Positions 31,777-40,862 of a DNA stretch of 64,000 bases are shown here, in pieces (position 1 is the stretch's first letter; every line of letters starts with the position of its first letter). The stretch lies in NCBI GenBank assembly GCA_910575275.1, contig CAJTEE010000011.1, positions 1-64,000 of the forward strand, read 5' to 3'. The notes under the pieces were generated by a model. The model did not search any database and was not told the origin of the DNA. It worked only from the letters and a program-made list of their open reading frames with translations. This DNA comes from Lachnospiraceae bacterium (GTDB lineage Bacteria > Bacillota > Clostridia > Lachnospirales > Lachnospiraceae). Position numbers and translations under genes: made by a program.

Positions 31777-33180
31777 ATAGCGACCACGCGGCTGATGAAA
31801 CGCAAGACCACGCCGGGGCTATCCATAGCGCAGTCCATAAAGGACTGTACCGACTACGGAAAGAACCCGGTCAAGACGGAAGAAGGAAAATATATCTCTG
31901 CCTATGAATGTGACCCGGCCACGGTAGACGCTGAATTTCTTTTGTGGAAAAGCAGGTACAAAGCCGCCACGGGCCGGGAGCAGAAAACAGACAAGGATGT
32001 GCTGTGCTACCAGATACGCCAGTCCTTCCTCCCCGGGGAGATCGCGCCGGAGGACGCCAACCGTATCGGCTATGAGCTGGCTATGCGGTGGACGAAGGGA
32101 AAGCACCAGTTCATCGTCACCACCCACACCGACAAGGCCCATATCCATAACCACATTTATTACAATTCCACTACCCTTGACTGTACCCATAAATACCGGG
32201 ATTTCCTCGGCTCCGGCCGTGCCCTCGGGCGGCTGTCCGACACCCTCTGTCTGGAAAACGGCCTCTCTATCGTGAAGCAGCCGAAGATGAAAAGCCAGGG
32301 GAATTATAAGAACTATGGGGAATGGGCCAAGGGCCGGGAAAGGCCGCTTACCTTCCAGCAGAAGCTGTGCGCCGCCATTGACGCGGCTCTTGAAAAACAG
32401 CCCTCCGGCCTTGCTGCCTTCCTCTCACTTATGGAGCAGTCCGGCTATGAGGTGAAACAGCAGCGGGGCGCAATCAGTTTCCGGGCTCCAGGCCAGGAAC
32501 GGTTTACCCGTCTGCGTTCCTCCACGCTGGGGAAGGGCTACGGCCAGAAGGATATAGAGGCGGCACTGTCTGGCTCCCGAACAGGCACGGGCCAGCACAG
32601 CCATAGGGTCAACCTGATTATCGACATTCAATCTAAGCTCCAAGGGAAGGGGCCGGGGTATGAGCGGTGGGCCAAGGTTTTCAACCTGAAGCAGATGGCC
32701 GCCGCCCTGGTCTTTTTGCAGGAAAATAATTTGATGGAGTATGAACAGCTGGAAAAGAAAGCGGCAGAAACCACGGAGCATTTCCACACGCTGTCCGGCC
32801 AGATCAAGAGTACCGAGGCCGCACTCCAGACCAACAAGGAATTGAAGGCTGCCACGGTGCAGTATGCCAGGACCCGGCCAGTGTTCCAGGAGTACAAGGC
32901 CCGGAAATACAGCCGCAGATTCCTTGCGGAGCATGAGGCCGACATTGAGCTTTACCGGGCGGCCTGCGCCGACTTCAAACGGATACTTGACGGGGCAAAG
33001 CCCCCTAAAATGGACGAGCTCAAAGAGGAAAGCCGGGAGCTTGTGGAGAAGAAAAAGAAGCTCTATGCCGAGTACCGAAAAGTGAAGGAAGAAATGCGGG
33101 AAGTCACGGCGGCGAAGGCAAACATTGATTATCTGCTGGGCTATGCGGAGCCGGGCAGGAAGAAGGAACAGGAGCGTTAG
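31777..33180 (+). CDS. Relaxase/mobilization nuclease of the host element
   Basis: About 467 residues. The family start A-T-T-R-L-M lies directly after an ATA at 31777, eight bases from GGAGG; the first in-frame ATG (31795) would lose these residues. The relaxase domain has HQFIVTTHTDKAHIHNHIYY (metal histidines near residue 120) and the charged helical C-terminus usual for the family. It nicks the host element's oriT. An out-of-frame ATG at 31770 leads only to a short frame. Confidence 0.88.
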   Translation: MATTRLMKRKTTPGLSIAQSIKDCTDYGKNPVKTEEGKYISAYECDPATVDAEFLLWKSRYKAATGREQKTDKDVLCYQIRQSFLPGEIAPEDANRIGYELAMRWTKGKHQFIVTTHTDKAHIHNHIYYNSTTLDCTHKYRDFLGSGRALGRLSDTLCLENGLSIVKQPKMKSQGNYKNYGEWAKGRERPLTFQQKLCAAIDAALEKQPSGLAAFLSLMEQSGYEVKQQRGAISFRAPGQERFTRLRSSTLGKGYGQKDIEAALSGSRTGTGQHSHRVNLIIDIQSKLQGKGPGYERWAKVFNLKQMAAALVFLQENNLMEYEQLEKKAAETTEHFHTLSGQIKSTEAALQTNKELKAATVQYARTRPVFQEYKARKYSRRFLAEHEADIELYRAACADFKRILDGAKPPKMDELKEESRELVEKKKKLYAEYRKVKEEMREVTAAKANIDYLLGYAEPGRKKEQER

Positions 33181-33215
33181 GAGGTGTAAAAATAAGGAGC
33201 AAAGCGACGCTGACA

Positions 33216-33240
33216 TTTCGGGCCAAGTTGGCCCGAAGCC
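33216..33240. repeat. Dispersed palindrome copy 9 (after relaxase)
   Basis: TTCGGGCCA/TGGCCCGAA stem with loop AGT, 36 bases after the relaxase stop and directly before the three-hairpin region. No ribosome site follows. Confidence 0.85.
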
Positions 33241-33244
33241 GGGT

Positions 33245-33328
33245 TTGGGGAGGCTCCCCAACAAGCAGATTTTTGCGTTCTGGCCGGAAGGCCGGAACGT
33301 CAAAAATAGCAACTGTGGCTACAGTTGC
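33245..33328. other. Three-hairpin region, candidate oriT of the host element
   Basis: Three hairpins follow one another: TTGGGGAG/CTCCCCAA (33245-33261); a long one from ATTTTTG to CAAAAAT (33269-33307) with inner CGTTCTGGCC/GGCCGGAACG; and GCAACTGT/ACAGTTGC (33309-33328). No gene is present. Such clusters are typical of transfer origins and of element-end control regions. Location after the relaxase, rather than before mobC, is unusual but not excluded. Confidence 0.5.
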
Positions 33329-33380
33329 CCTGCTTGCCACTTAGCGGCAGCCCCTAAAATGGCGCAAAAAACAGAGGCCC

Positions 33381-33746
33381 TTATTCTGGAACCTCCGTTT
33401 CTCTGGCTTTCTTAATGCCTTCGGCTGTGGCTTCTATCACGACAAGCTCTTTTTCATTCATGGAGTTTAGAAGTACATCAATGTGCTTTCTGCAAGAGCT
33501 TGGCCTTGCCCCTCCGTCCGCATGAATAAACTGGTCAACTGAAACGTCAAACATAGTAATGAGTTTAACAAAAAGGTCGAAGCTGGGATATTGACCTTTG
33601 TTCTCAATATTCATAATGGTACGGGAGTCACGGTCTACTAATTCCGCAACATAGGCTTGTGTCCAACCCTTTTCTTCTCTGGCTCGTTTGAGAGCTGCCC
33701 CGAGGCCGTGAAAGTCAAACCTTCTTTCATCTTGGTTCATTCTCAT
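33381..33746 (-). CDS. XRE-family regulator
   Basis: A 121-residue protein: a helix-turn-helix in residues 12-70 (LKRAREEKGWTQAYVAELVD, MNIENKGQYPSFDLFVKLIT) and a C-terminal part with CRKHIDVLLNSMNEKEL. It is divergent from the HTH gene at 33894, with a 147-base shared promoter region, and likely controls the following regulatory cassette or element excision. Confidence 0.82.
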   Translation of the reverse strand: MRMNQDERRFDFHGLGAALKRAREEKGWTQAYVAELVDRDSRTIMNIENKGQYPSFDLFVKLITMFDVSVDQFIHADGGARPSSCRKHIDVLLNSMNEKELVVIEATAEGIKKARETEVPE

Positions 33747-33893
33747 ATCACCCTATATCATTGTACATTTCGGGTTGGATTATGAGAATGTAATGAAATT
33801 TTACATAAAGTAGTATTTCATTTCATCAATGTGCAGCCTCCAACTTGTACTATTCGAGATAAAGAACTATAATGTATTCTGTGGAGGTGCGAA

Positions 33894-34082
33894 ATGGACT
33901 ATATGACATTGAAAGAGACCGCCGAAAAGTGGGGCGTGACACCTCGTAGGGTAAATTATTATTGTGCCGGAGGGCGTATCCCCGGCGCTGTGAAAATGGC
34001 CGGTGTTTGGCTGATTCCTAAAACTGCGGAGAAGCCGCTTGATGGCCGGACAAAACAAGGAAAGGAATTAAAAAATGAATAG
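33894..34082 (+). CDS. MerR/excisionase-type small HTH protein
   Basis: A 62-residue protein: LKETAEKWGVTPRRVNYYCA and IPGAVKMAGVWLIP are the winged-helix motif of the excisionase/MerR group. It overlaps the response regulator by eight bases, so it is part of the sensing operon rather than next to an integrase. It may be a regulator of the ABC cassette, or a relic excisionase. GGAGG precedes the ATG. Confidence 0.75.
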   Translation: MDYMTLKETAEKWGVTPRRVNYYCAGGRIPGAVKMAGVWLIPKTAEKPLDGRTKQGKELKNE

Positions 34083-34773
34083 AATATTACTATTGGAGGA
34101 TGATGTTAGTCTGATAGATGGCTTGGTCTACTCTTTGAAAAAGAATGAATTTGATGTTGAAGTTGCCCGTACTGTATCTGAAGCAAAACAATACTTATCC
34201 AAACTCGACAGATACGATTTGTTGATTTTGGATGTCACCCTGCCAGATGGAACTGGATTTGATGTATGTGAAACAGTACGAAAAGAAAATCAGAAAGTCC
34301 CGATTATATTCCTGACCGCATCGGATGAAGAAGTCAACATAATCCGTGGGTTAGATAGCGGCGGGGACGATTATATCACCAAGCCTTTCAAGCTGGGGGA
34401 ATTGTGTTCCCGTATCCGGGCACTGCTGCGTCGGGCCGGAGTTTCCAAAAGCGAAAAAAACACTTCTATGGAATGTGGCGACATTACCATTGATCTGTTG
34501 GGTAGCCGTGCAACCTTAAAGGGAAAAGCATTGGATTTGACAAGCGCTGAATATCGTTTGCTTTGCCTGCTGGTAAGAAATGCAAATCGCGTTGTGACAA
34601 GGGACATCATTCTAAATGAGCTGTGGGATGATACAGGAAATTTTGTTGATGATAACACCCTGTCCGTCTATGTACGGCGGCTTCGTGAAAAAGTGGAAAC
34701 CGATCCGTCCCATCCAGAACACCTTATAACCATCCGGGGATTTGGCTACCAATGGAAAGAGGTGTCTGTATGA
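34075..34773 (+). CDS. OmpR-family response regulator
   Basis: A 232-residue regulator: receiver domain with phosphorylation Asp in LLILDVTLPDGTGFD (near residue 54), Thr in FLTASDEE and Lys in YITKPFKLGEL. The C-terminal winged helix follows (LTSAEYRLLCLLVRN, DDNTLSVYVRRLREKV). It resembles VncR/BceR-type regulators of peptide-responsive ABC exporters. It overlaps the kinase gene by ATGA. Confidence 0.9.
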   Translation: MNRILLLEDDVSLIDGLVYSLKKNEFDVEVARTVSEAKQYLSKLDRYDLLILDVTLPDGTGFDVCETVRKENQKVPIIFLTASDEEVNIIRGLDSGGDDYITKPFKLGELCSRIRALLRRAGVSKSEKNTSMECGDITIDLLGSRATLKGKALDLTSAEYRLLCLLVRNANRVVTRDIILNELWDDTGNFVDDNTLSVYVRRLREKVETDPSHPEHLITIRGFGYQWKEVSV

Positions 34774-35999
34774 GCTTGTACCAAGATAGACAGATTAAAG
34801 GCTTCCTGATATTTTTAATTTTGTTTTCCCTGTTGTTTGTAGGTACAGGAGCCGTTTTGACTATTTATCAGGTGAACGATGTGGAAGTCCTATGGCTCAA
34901 ACACGATGAAGCGGTTTCGTCCTCACTTTTGGAACAGGGTGTTTCTAAAGAAGTGATAGCAGTTGCCTTTACTAATACGAACATTAGTGAAAATGGCAGG
35001 TCATTATTAACGGCTGCGGGTTTGGGAAAACAGGCAGAAAGCAGTATGCGGCCTTTTTTTAATCAATTTCAGCGTTCCGCTTTCTTCATCATGCTATGCA
35101 CTGTGTTATTTTTTCTCTTTGTGCTTACCATAGGAGTATTCGTTTTTTTCTGGAAAAGGAAGCGATTGTACCAACAGGCCGACAAAATATTATCAAATTA
35201 CATCAACGGGGATTACTCTTCTCATTTGCCACAGAATTACGAGGGTGCAATCTATCAAGTGTTTTCTTCGATAGAACAGCTTGCAACTATGCTCCAATCC
35301 AAAAACGAAACAGAGCGTAAAGCAAAAGAGTTTTTGAAAGACACCATATCCGATATATCTCACCAGCTCAAAACGCCTCTGGCAGCCCTCGCTATGTATC
35401 AGGAGATCATTGAAAGTGAGCCAGAAAATGCAGAAACGGTCAAACAGTTTGCGGCGAAGATGGGTATTTCTCTAAAGCGTATGGAGCAGTTAATCTTATC
35501 CATGTTGAAGATAACCCGACTGGATACGGGAAACATCATTTTTGAGAAAAAAAGTTGCCGTGTGTCCGAGCTGATAGCTCATTCAGTCAATGACCTAACC
35601 ACAAGGGCTAAAAGCGAAAGCAAGCAGATTCAGATAGATGGCGATGGTGAACAGCAGCTTATTTGTGACATGGAATGGACAGGCGAAGCGATTGGAAACG
35701 TTGTAAAAAATGCGCTGGATCACACACAAGCTGGCGGCATTGTCTATATTACATGGGATCGCACTCCTGCCGTGTTTCGTATTTTTATTTCTGATAATGG
35801 TAACGGTATAGCCCCGGAAGATATTCATCATATCTTCAAACGCTTTTATCGCAGCAAACATTCTCTTGATACACAAGGAATTGGACTGGGGCTTCCCCTC
35901 GCCAAGTCCATTATTGAGGGGCAAGGCGGTGTTATCTCCGTACAAAGCGAAGCTGGAAAAGGTACGCGGTTTACACTTTCTTTCCTTACGGAACTGTAA
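34770..35999 (+). CDS. Sensor histidine kinase
   Basis: A 409-residue membrane kinase with two spans (FLIFLILFSLLFVGTGAVLT near residue 15 and FIMLCTVLFFLFVLTIGVFVF near 115) enclosing an outside loop of about 75 residues. Then come the H-box ISDISHQLKTPLAALA, the N-box NVVKNALDHT and G-box segments (GNGIAPEDI, GIGLGLPLAKSI). It should sense an external or membrane signal and phosphorylate the regulator upstream. Confidence 0.9.
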   Translation: MSLYQDRQIKGFLIFLILFSLLFVGTGAVLTIYQVNDVEVLWLKHDEAVSSSLLEQGVSKEVIAVAFTNTNISENGRSLLTAAGLGKQAESSMRPFFNQFQRSAFFIMLCTVLFFLFVLTIGVFVFFWKRKRLYQQADKILSNYINGDYSSHLPQNYEGAIYQVFSSIEQLATMLQSKNETERKAKEFLKDTISDISHQLKTPLAALAMYQEIIESEPENAETVKQFAAKMGISLKRMEQLILSMLKITRLDTGNIIFEKKSCRVSELIAHSVNDLTTRAKSESKQIQIDGDGEQQLICDMEWTGEAIGNVVKNALDHTQAGGIVYITWDRTPAVFRIFISDNGNGIAPEDIHHIFKRFYRSKHSLDTQGIGLGLPLAKSIIEGQGGVISVQSEAGKGTRFTLSFLTEL

Positions 36000-36057
36000 G
36001 GTCAAATTCATCTGCTTGTAAGCTGCTTTTGCTATCCTTTTGAGAAAGGAGGTACTG

Positions 36058-36759
36058 ATGACTATGGAAATATTGAAAGTACAAGATTTATGTAAAACTT
36101 ATGGAAAGGGTGAGGCGAAAGTCGAAGCGTTGAAGAAGGTTTCCTTCTCTCTGGATAAAGGCGAATTTGCTGCCGTTGTGGGTGAATCCGGTTCTGGCAA
36201 AAGCACATTACTGAACTGTATTGGAGCTTTGGATACCCCTACCTCCGGCCACATTTGGGTTGATGAACAAGACCTGTTTTCCATGAAAGAGGAACAGCGC
36301 ACGATTTTCCGCCGTCGTAATATCGGCTTTATCTTCCAATCCTTTCAGTTGGTTTCCGAGCTGAATGTGGAGCAGAATATCATGTTTCCGCTTCTTTTGG
36401 ACTATCGCAAACCAGACCCGGCAGCAGTAGAAGAAATTTTGGAACTCTTGGGCCTTACCGAGCGTCGGCATCACCTGCCGAGCCAACTATCCGGCGGACA
36501 GCAGCAGCGTGTTGCCATTGGTCGGGCGTTAATCACAAAGCCCAAACTGATTCTGGCGGATGAACCTACTGGCAATCTGGACAGCAAGAATAGTCAGGAT
36601 GTTATTACCTTGCTTACACAGGCTTCCCGCCGCTATCAGCAAACAATCCTGATGATTACCCACAATAAGAATTTGACTGCATCCGTTGATCGGGTGTTTC
36701 GGGTATCAGATGGCGTTTTGACGGATTTGGGAGGAAAAACAAATGAAGCATTATCTTGA
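36058..36759 (+). CDS. ABC transporter ATPase (MacB/BceA type)
   Basis: A 233-residue ATPase: Walker [11 protein letters not shown]-loop [15 protein letters not shown], signature LSGGQQQR, Walker [16 protein letters not shown]. These identify the LolD/MacB/BceA group that works with an FtsX-type permease. Start ATG 36058 has AAAGGAGG. The gene overlaps the permease start and belongs to the two-component operon. Confidence 0.9.
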   Translation: MTMEILKVQDLCKTYGKGEAKVEALKKVSFSLDKGEFAAVVGESGSGKSTLLNCIGALDTPTSGHIWVDEQDLFSMKEEQRTIFRRRNIGFIFQSFQLVSELNVEQNIMFPLLLDYRKPDPAAVEEILELLGLTERRHHLPSQLSGGQQQRVAIGRALITKPKLILADEPTGNLDSKNSQDVITLLTQASRRYQQTILMITHNKNLTASVDRVFRVSDGVLTDLGGKTNEALS

Positions 36760-39103
36760 CCTTGTTCCCATATCCGCAAAAATCCACAAGAAGCAAAGCA
36801 GAATGTCTATTTTTTGCATTGTGCTGGCTGTGTTTCTGGTTACAACTATTTTTGGAATGGCAGATATGTTCATCCGCAGCCAGATTTTGCAGGCACAGCA
36901 GGAGTCTGGGAATTGGCATATTGCCATTCGGAATATCAGTAATGAGAAAGCTGCAATTATCGCTTCACGGCCTGATATAGAAGTGTTTTCACCGTATGGC
37001 GTTCTCAATTATCGTGGAAATTTAGGCTATACTTTGGGTGGAAAAAATGTAGCGATATGCGGTTGTGATGAAAGATATATAACTGAAATCTGGACTGACC
37101 AACTTGAAGAAGGTGTCTTTCCACAGACAAGTAATGAAGCGTTGGTGACTGAAAATGCAAAGCAGATAATGGGTGTTGCGATTGGTGATCCCATTGCCGT
37201 AGAAACTCCTGATGGCGACAAACTGAATTTTACCATATCAGGATTTATGAATAATACCGCCTCGATAATGAGTGGCGACTCCTACGGCATCATTTTGAAC
37301 ACAGAGGATTACTGCACTATTTATCCGAATGTATCAGACGGGGAACCGAATGATTACGGCATTATGTTTTACGCTCAATTTGCAAACACAAGAAATATAC
37401 AAGGGAAAATTGCTGATTTGAAAGAACAATGCAATTTATCGGATGAACAAATATCTTCCAACAATAATCTGCTTGGATTGCTTGGACAAAGCCGTGTTCC
37501 CTTTTTATTACAGGTTTATTTGGCCGCGGCAGTATTGTTTGTGCTGGTAATGTTAGCTGGTATTATGATGATTGCAAGCAGCCTTAACAGCAATGTAGCC
37601 CAGCGTACAGAATTTTTCGGCCTTATGCGCTGTATCGGTGCAACACCAAAACAGGTTATGCGCTTAGTACGGAAAGAGGCGCTTAGTTGGTGCCGTTTGG
37701 CGATCCCTGTGGGTATTTCCATCGGTGTAGTTGTCATTTGGGTCTTATGCGCGATTTTGCGTTTCCTAAGTCCGGAATTTTTCAAAGCGATGCCTACATT
37801 CGGATTTAGCGTACCAAGTATTCTTGCAGGAATCGTTGTGGGCTTGGTAACAGTTTTGTTCGCTGCCTATTCTCCGGCAAAGAAAGCAGCAAAAGTATCT
37901 CCGCTGGCAGAGGTGTCCGGTAATGCAAACGACTTGGAGCCTGCAAGAAATGCCGCTAATACACAACTGCTTAAGATTGATACAGCACTTGGAATTTATC
38001 ACGCAAAAGCAAATCGGAAAAATCTGTTTTTGATGACAAGCTCATTTGCTCTCAGTATTATCCTTTTCCTTTCATTCTCTGTAACAGTTGAGTTCATGCA
38101 GCATACCTTAACACCGCTCCAACCTTGGACAGCAGATCTATCTATCATAAGTCCCGATAACTCCTGTGCTATTGACAAAACAGAACTCGATAGTCTAAAG
38201 GAAAATCCTGTTGTGGATTTAGCGTATGGAAGAAAATTTGCATACGAGGTTCCGTCTGTCACAAACGGTATTGAAAAAAAGATGGATTTAATCTCTTATG
38301 AGCAGTATCAATTTGATTGGGCAAGGGACTATTTATTAGAGGGTTCTCTGGAATCTGTGCAAACTGATTTAGGGACGGGCTTAATTGTTTATAATTCGCA
38401 GAACACAATACAAACAGGCGATACGGTATCCCTGAATATAGACGGACAAAGTGAAGAAATTCAAATTGTTGGAATATTGTCCAACTGTCCGTTTTACAGT
38501 GCCGCCGATGTTGGAACAATTATTTGTTCAGAGGATACATTTGAACAAATTACTGGCGAGTCGAAATATACGGTTATTGATGTGCAGTTAGTGAAAGGCG
38601 CAACAGACGAAGAGGTTTATGTGATCCGCCAAATGGTAGATTCATCATTTACTTTCGCTGATGAACGCATGGGTAACAGCAGTACCATGGGAACTTACTA
38701 TTGTTTTTGGCTGTTCATCTATGGATTCCTCGTCCTAATTGCAATGATTACAATTTTTAACATAATCAATAGTATTTCCATGAGTGTGTCTGCACGGTTG
38801 AAACAGTATGGCGCTTTCCGCGCCATCGGCGTTAGCATGGGACAGCTAAGTAAAATGATCGTTGCAGAAGCCTTCACCTATACCATAATCGGCGGTGTAG
38901 TTGGTACGGTGTTGGGACTGTTTTGTAATAAGCTATTGTTTGGAATGTTGATAAGTTATAGATGGGGGGATGCTTGGACTCCTCCATTACCAGAGGTAGC
39001 CGTTATTCTGTTGATTGTTGTAATCTCTATAATTTTGGCTGTGCAAGGGCCAATCAAGAGAATACGCAATATGTCCATTGTTGATACAATCAGCGCACAA
39101 TAA
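36743..39103 (+). CDS. FtsX-type ABC permease (large)
   Basis: A 786-residue membrane protein with two FtsX units: an N-terminal span and long outside domain, a three-span block (near residues 255-390) with FGLMRCIGATPKQVMRLVRKEA, a second outside domain, and a final three-span block with YGAFRAIGVSMGQLSKMIVAEA. This layout occurs in peptide exporters and in VncRS-linked (Vex-like) transporters. It is probably a detoxification pump for a cell-envelope-active compound sensed by the kinase. The substrate is unknown. Confidence 0.88.
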   Translation: MKHYLDLVPISAKIHKKQSRMSIFCIVLAVFLVTTIFGMADMFIRSQILQAQQESGNWHIAIRNISNEKAAIIASRPDIEVFSPYGVLNYRGNLGYTLGGKNVAICGCDERYITEIWTDQLEEGVFPQTSNEALVTENAKQIMGVAIGDPIAVETPDGDKLNFTISGFMNNTASIMSGDSYGIILNTEDYCTIYPNVSDGEPNDYGIMFYAQFANTRNIQGKIADLKEQCNLSDEQISSNNNLLGLLGQSRVPFLLQVYLAAAVLFVLVMLAGIMMIASSLNSNVAQRTEFFGLMRCIGATPKQVMRLVRKEALSWCRLAIPVGISIGVVVIWVLCAILRFLSPEFFKAMPTFGFSVPSILAGIVVGLVTVLFAAYSPAKKAAKVSPLAEVSGNANDLEPARNAANTQLLKIDTALGIYHAKANRKNLFLMTSSFALSIILFLSFSVTVEFMQHTLTPLQPWTADLSIISPDNSCAIDKTELDSLKENPVVDLAYGRKFAYEVPSVTNGIEKKMDLISYEQYQFDWARDYLLEGSLESVQTDLGTGLIVYNSQNTIQTGDTVSLNIDGQSEEIQIVGILSNCPFYSAADVGTIICSEDTFEQITGESKYTVIDVQLVKGATDEEVYVIRQMVDSSFTFADERMGNSSTMGTYYCFWLFIYGFLVLIAMITIFNIINSISMSVSARLKQYGAFRAIGVSMGQLSKMIVAEAFTYTIIGGVVGTVLGLFCNKLLFGMLISYRWGDAWTPPLPEVAVILLIVVISIILAVQGPIKRIRNMSIVDTISAQ

Positions 39104-39120
39104 ATTCAAATCATATATAA

Positions 39121-39160
39121 GCAGGTGGGTTTTTAATTAAGCCCGCCTGCTGTTATTGAG
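39121..39160 (+). terminator. Terminator after the ABC permease
   Basis: GCAGGTGGG and GCCCGCCTGC form a stem around an AT-rich loop (about 39121-39153) after the permease stop. The T run is weak, so termination may be partial. Confidence 0.6.
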
Positions 39161-39196
39161 CTTACAGTTGGGACAGGGAACAAAAAAAGTAAAGAA

Positions 39197-39856
39197 ATGG
39201 GGACTGAAAAAATGAATGATAGAAGGATTCTTTTTAAAAATGTCTCTAAGACAATAGACGATCAGATGATATTGAAGGATATCAATCTGGAGATACCTAA
39301 GCAGGGGATTTATGGAATTGTGGGCAGGAACGGTTCAGGAAAGACGGTGCTGATCAAGTGTCTGTGCGGGTTTATGCCTGTCACGGAGGGCGAAATATGG
39401 GTAGGAGAAAAACAGGTCGGGCGTGATGTGGAATTTATTGAGGATACCGGATTCATCATCGAAACACCGGGATTTTTGCCCAGAGAATCCGGATTTCGAA
39501 ATTTGAGATATCTTGCCTCCATCCGGAATGTGGTCGGAAAGGAGCGCATCAGGGAGGGTATTACCATGGTTGGTCTTAATCCTGATGATAAGAAATGGGT
39601 AGGGAAATACTCATTGGGGATGCGCCAGCGGCTGGGTATCGCACAGGCTATCATGGAGAATCCTAGTCTGATTATCCTTGACGAACCCATGAATGGGCTG
39701 GATAATCATGGCGTGGAGGAGATACGAAAGCTCCTGCTTGGACTGAAGGAGGAGGGAAAGCTGATTCTTATCATCAGTCATAACCGTGAGGACATCAACC
39801 TGCTCTGTGACAGGGTGTATGAGATGGATATGGGAGTGCTGACACAAGTAAGGTAA
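39197..39856 (+). CDS. ABC transporter ATP-binding protein (orphan)
   Basis: A 219-residue ATPase with Walker A GRNGSGKTVLIK, signature YSLGMRQRLGIA and Walker B LIILDEPMNGLD, similar to the CcmA/BcrA group. The start may be ATG 39197 or 39212. There is no permease gene beside it; downstream DNA is decayed, so a partner may have been lost. It may also work with a distant membrane subunit. Confidence 0.82.
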   Translation: MGTEKMNDRRILFKNVSKTIDDQMILKDINLEIPKQGIYGIVGRNGSGKTVLIKCLCGFMPVTEGEIWVGEKQVGRDVEFIEDTGFIIETPGFLPRESGFRNLRYLASIRNVVGKERIREGITMVGLNPDDKKWVGKYSLGMRQRLGIAQAIMENPSLIILDEPMNGLDNHGVEEIRKLLLGLKEEGKLILIISHNREDINLLCDRVYEMDMGVLTQVR

Positions 39857-40138
39857 AAATAGCAGAATACAGCGATTGTTTTTTATATGTGGGAAGGTGT
39901 GTCGTAGTGAAGTGAAAACTGTGCTGCGATACCCTTTCTTTTTTATGCGCATGTCGATGCAAATGCAAAAAACCATATATGAAAGTTTTTGACATGGAAG
40001 TATGTCACTAAAGTAGCTCATTGGTGGCGCACGAGTAGCGTAGATAAATCTTCCCTGCTTAATTTGTGAAATTTGGCTGAGTTGTTGCTTGTTTTTGAAA
40101 AAAGTTTACAAACACACTTGACAATACTTCTCTGAGAA
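39857..40138. other. Boundary spacer
   Basis: No gene is seen. A TTGACA-like -35 (TTGACAATAC, about 40118-40127) lies just before the truncated reductase, without a matching intact start. Composition changes here, marking the beginning of a decayed zone. Confidence 0.4.
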
Positions 40139-40828
40139 AGCTGTGGGCAGGGCTATGAAAAGGTCCGGCGTACCCAGAGAGGAAAACTTCCTGGAGACAA
40201 AGATCTGGCCTGCATTCTATGAGTAGGAGGACGCGGTAAAAAAACGCTCCAAAGGCTGGCTACCGATTACATTGACCTGCTTTTGATCCACCAGCCTGCG
40301 GGCAATTATCTGGCTGGCTACCGGCTGATGGAGAAGGCTTATAAAGAGGGAAAGGTGAAAGCCATTGGACTGTCCAATTTCAACAAAGAGCAGATTCAGG
40401 AAATCCTGGATACTTGTGAAGTAAAGCCTGCCCTCCTGCAGACGGAAGCGCATCTTTTTTTTCAGGAGAAGGAACTGAAAGCGTTTCTTGATAAAGAGGG
40501 CATGGTAATTCAGGCGTGGTATCCGCTCGGACATAGCGATAAGGCATTGACCAGCGAGCCGGTATTCACAAAAATGGCTGAAAAATATGGAAAGAGTAAT
40601 GCGCAGGTTATTCTGCGCAGGCATATTCAGGCGGGCAATATTGTGATTCCCGGTTCCAAGAACCCGGATCATATCCGCGATAATTTTGACCCGTTTGATT
40701 TTGCACTGACAGACGAGGAGATGGCACAGGTGGCAGCTGTTGATAAGAATAAGAGATATTATACGAGTATGCCCCAGATGCTTGAAGGGTATGTAAAGAT
40801 CGTGCCGGATGTAGACGGTCAGAAATAA
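40139..40828 (+). pseudogene. Aldo/keto reductase, broken
   Basis: Reads [20 protein letters not shown] and KIWPAFYE, then a TAG at about 40226, then in another frame TLQRLATDYIDLLLIHQPAG and on to the natural end (KAIGLSNFNKEQIQEIL, WYPLGHS, VIPGSKNPDHIRDNFD). The first quarter of the protein, including the NADPH-site start and catalytic Asp/Tyr region, is absent. There is one stop and one frameshift, so it is a pseudogene of the AKR family (2,5-diketogluconate reductase-like). Confidence 0.85.
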
Positions 40829-40862
40829 GTATTTGTACCGTAAGTTGTAGCAGGGAGAGGCT

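Larger units (their letters stand above)
21660..33400. mobile_element. GC-rich conjugative element (right part)
   Basis: A contiguous run of conjugation genes (Maff2, VirB6-like, PrgI, VirB4, NlpC/P60 hydrolase, DUF4315, DUF4366, MobC, relaxase) with high GC and a dispersed palindrome. The coupling protein and integrase are not in this window; they may be to the left of position 1 or lost. The right limit is uncertain: regulatory and two-component genes to about 39.1 kb may be its cargo. Confidence 0.8.

Noticed and set aside
31770-31900. ATG 31770 as relaxase start
   Set aside because: It is out of frame and gives only a short frame without relaxase motifs.
33381-39856. Search for the host element's integrase near its right side
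   Set aside because: No tyrosine or serine recombinase is found between 33.4 and 43.7 kb; the excisionase-like gene alone is not enough to set the end.
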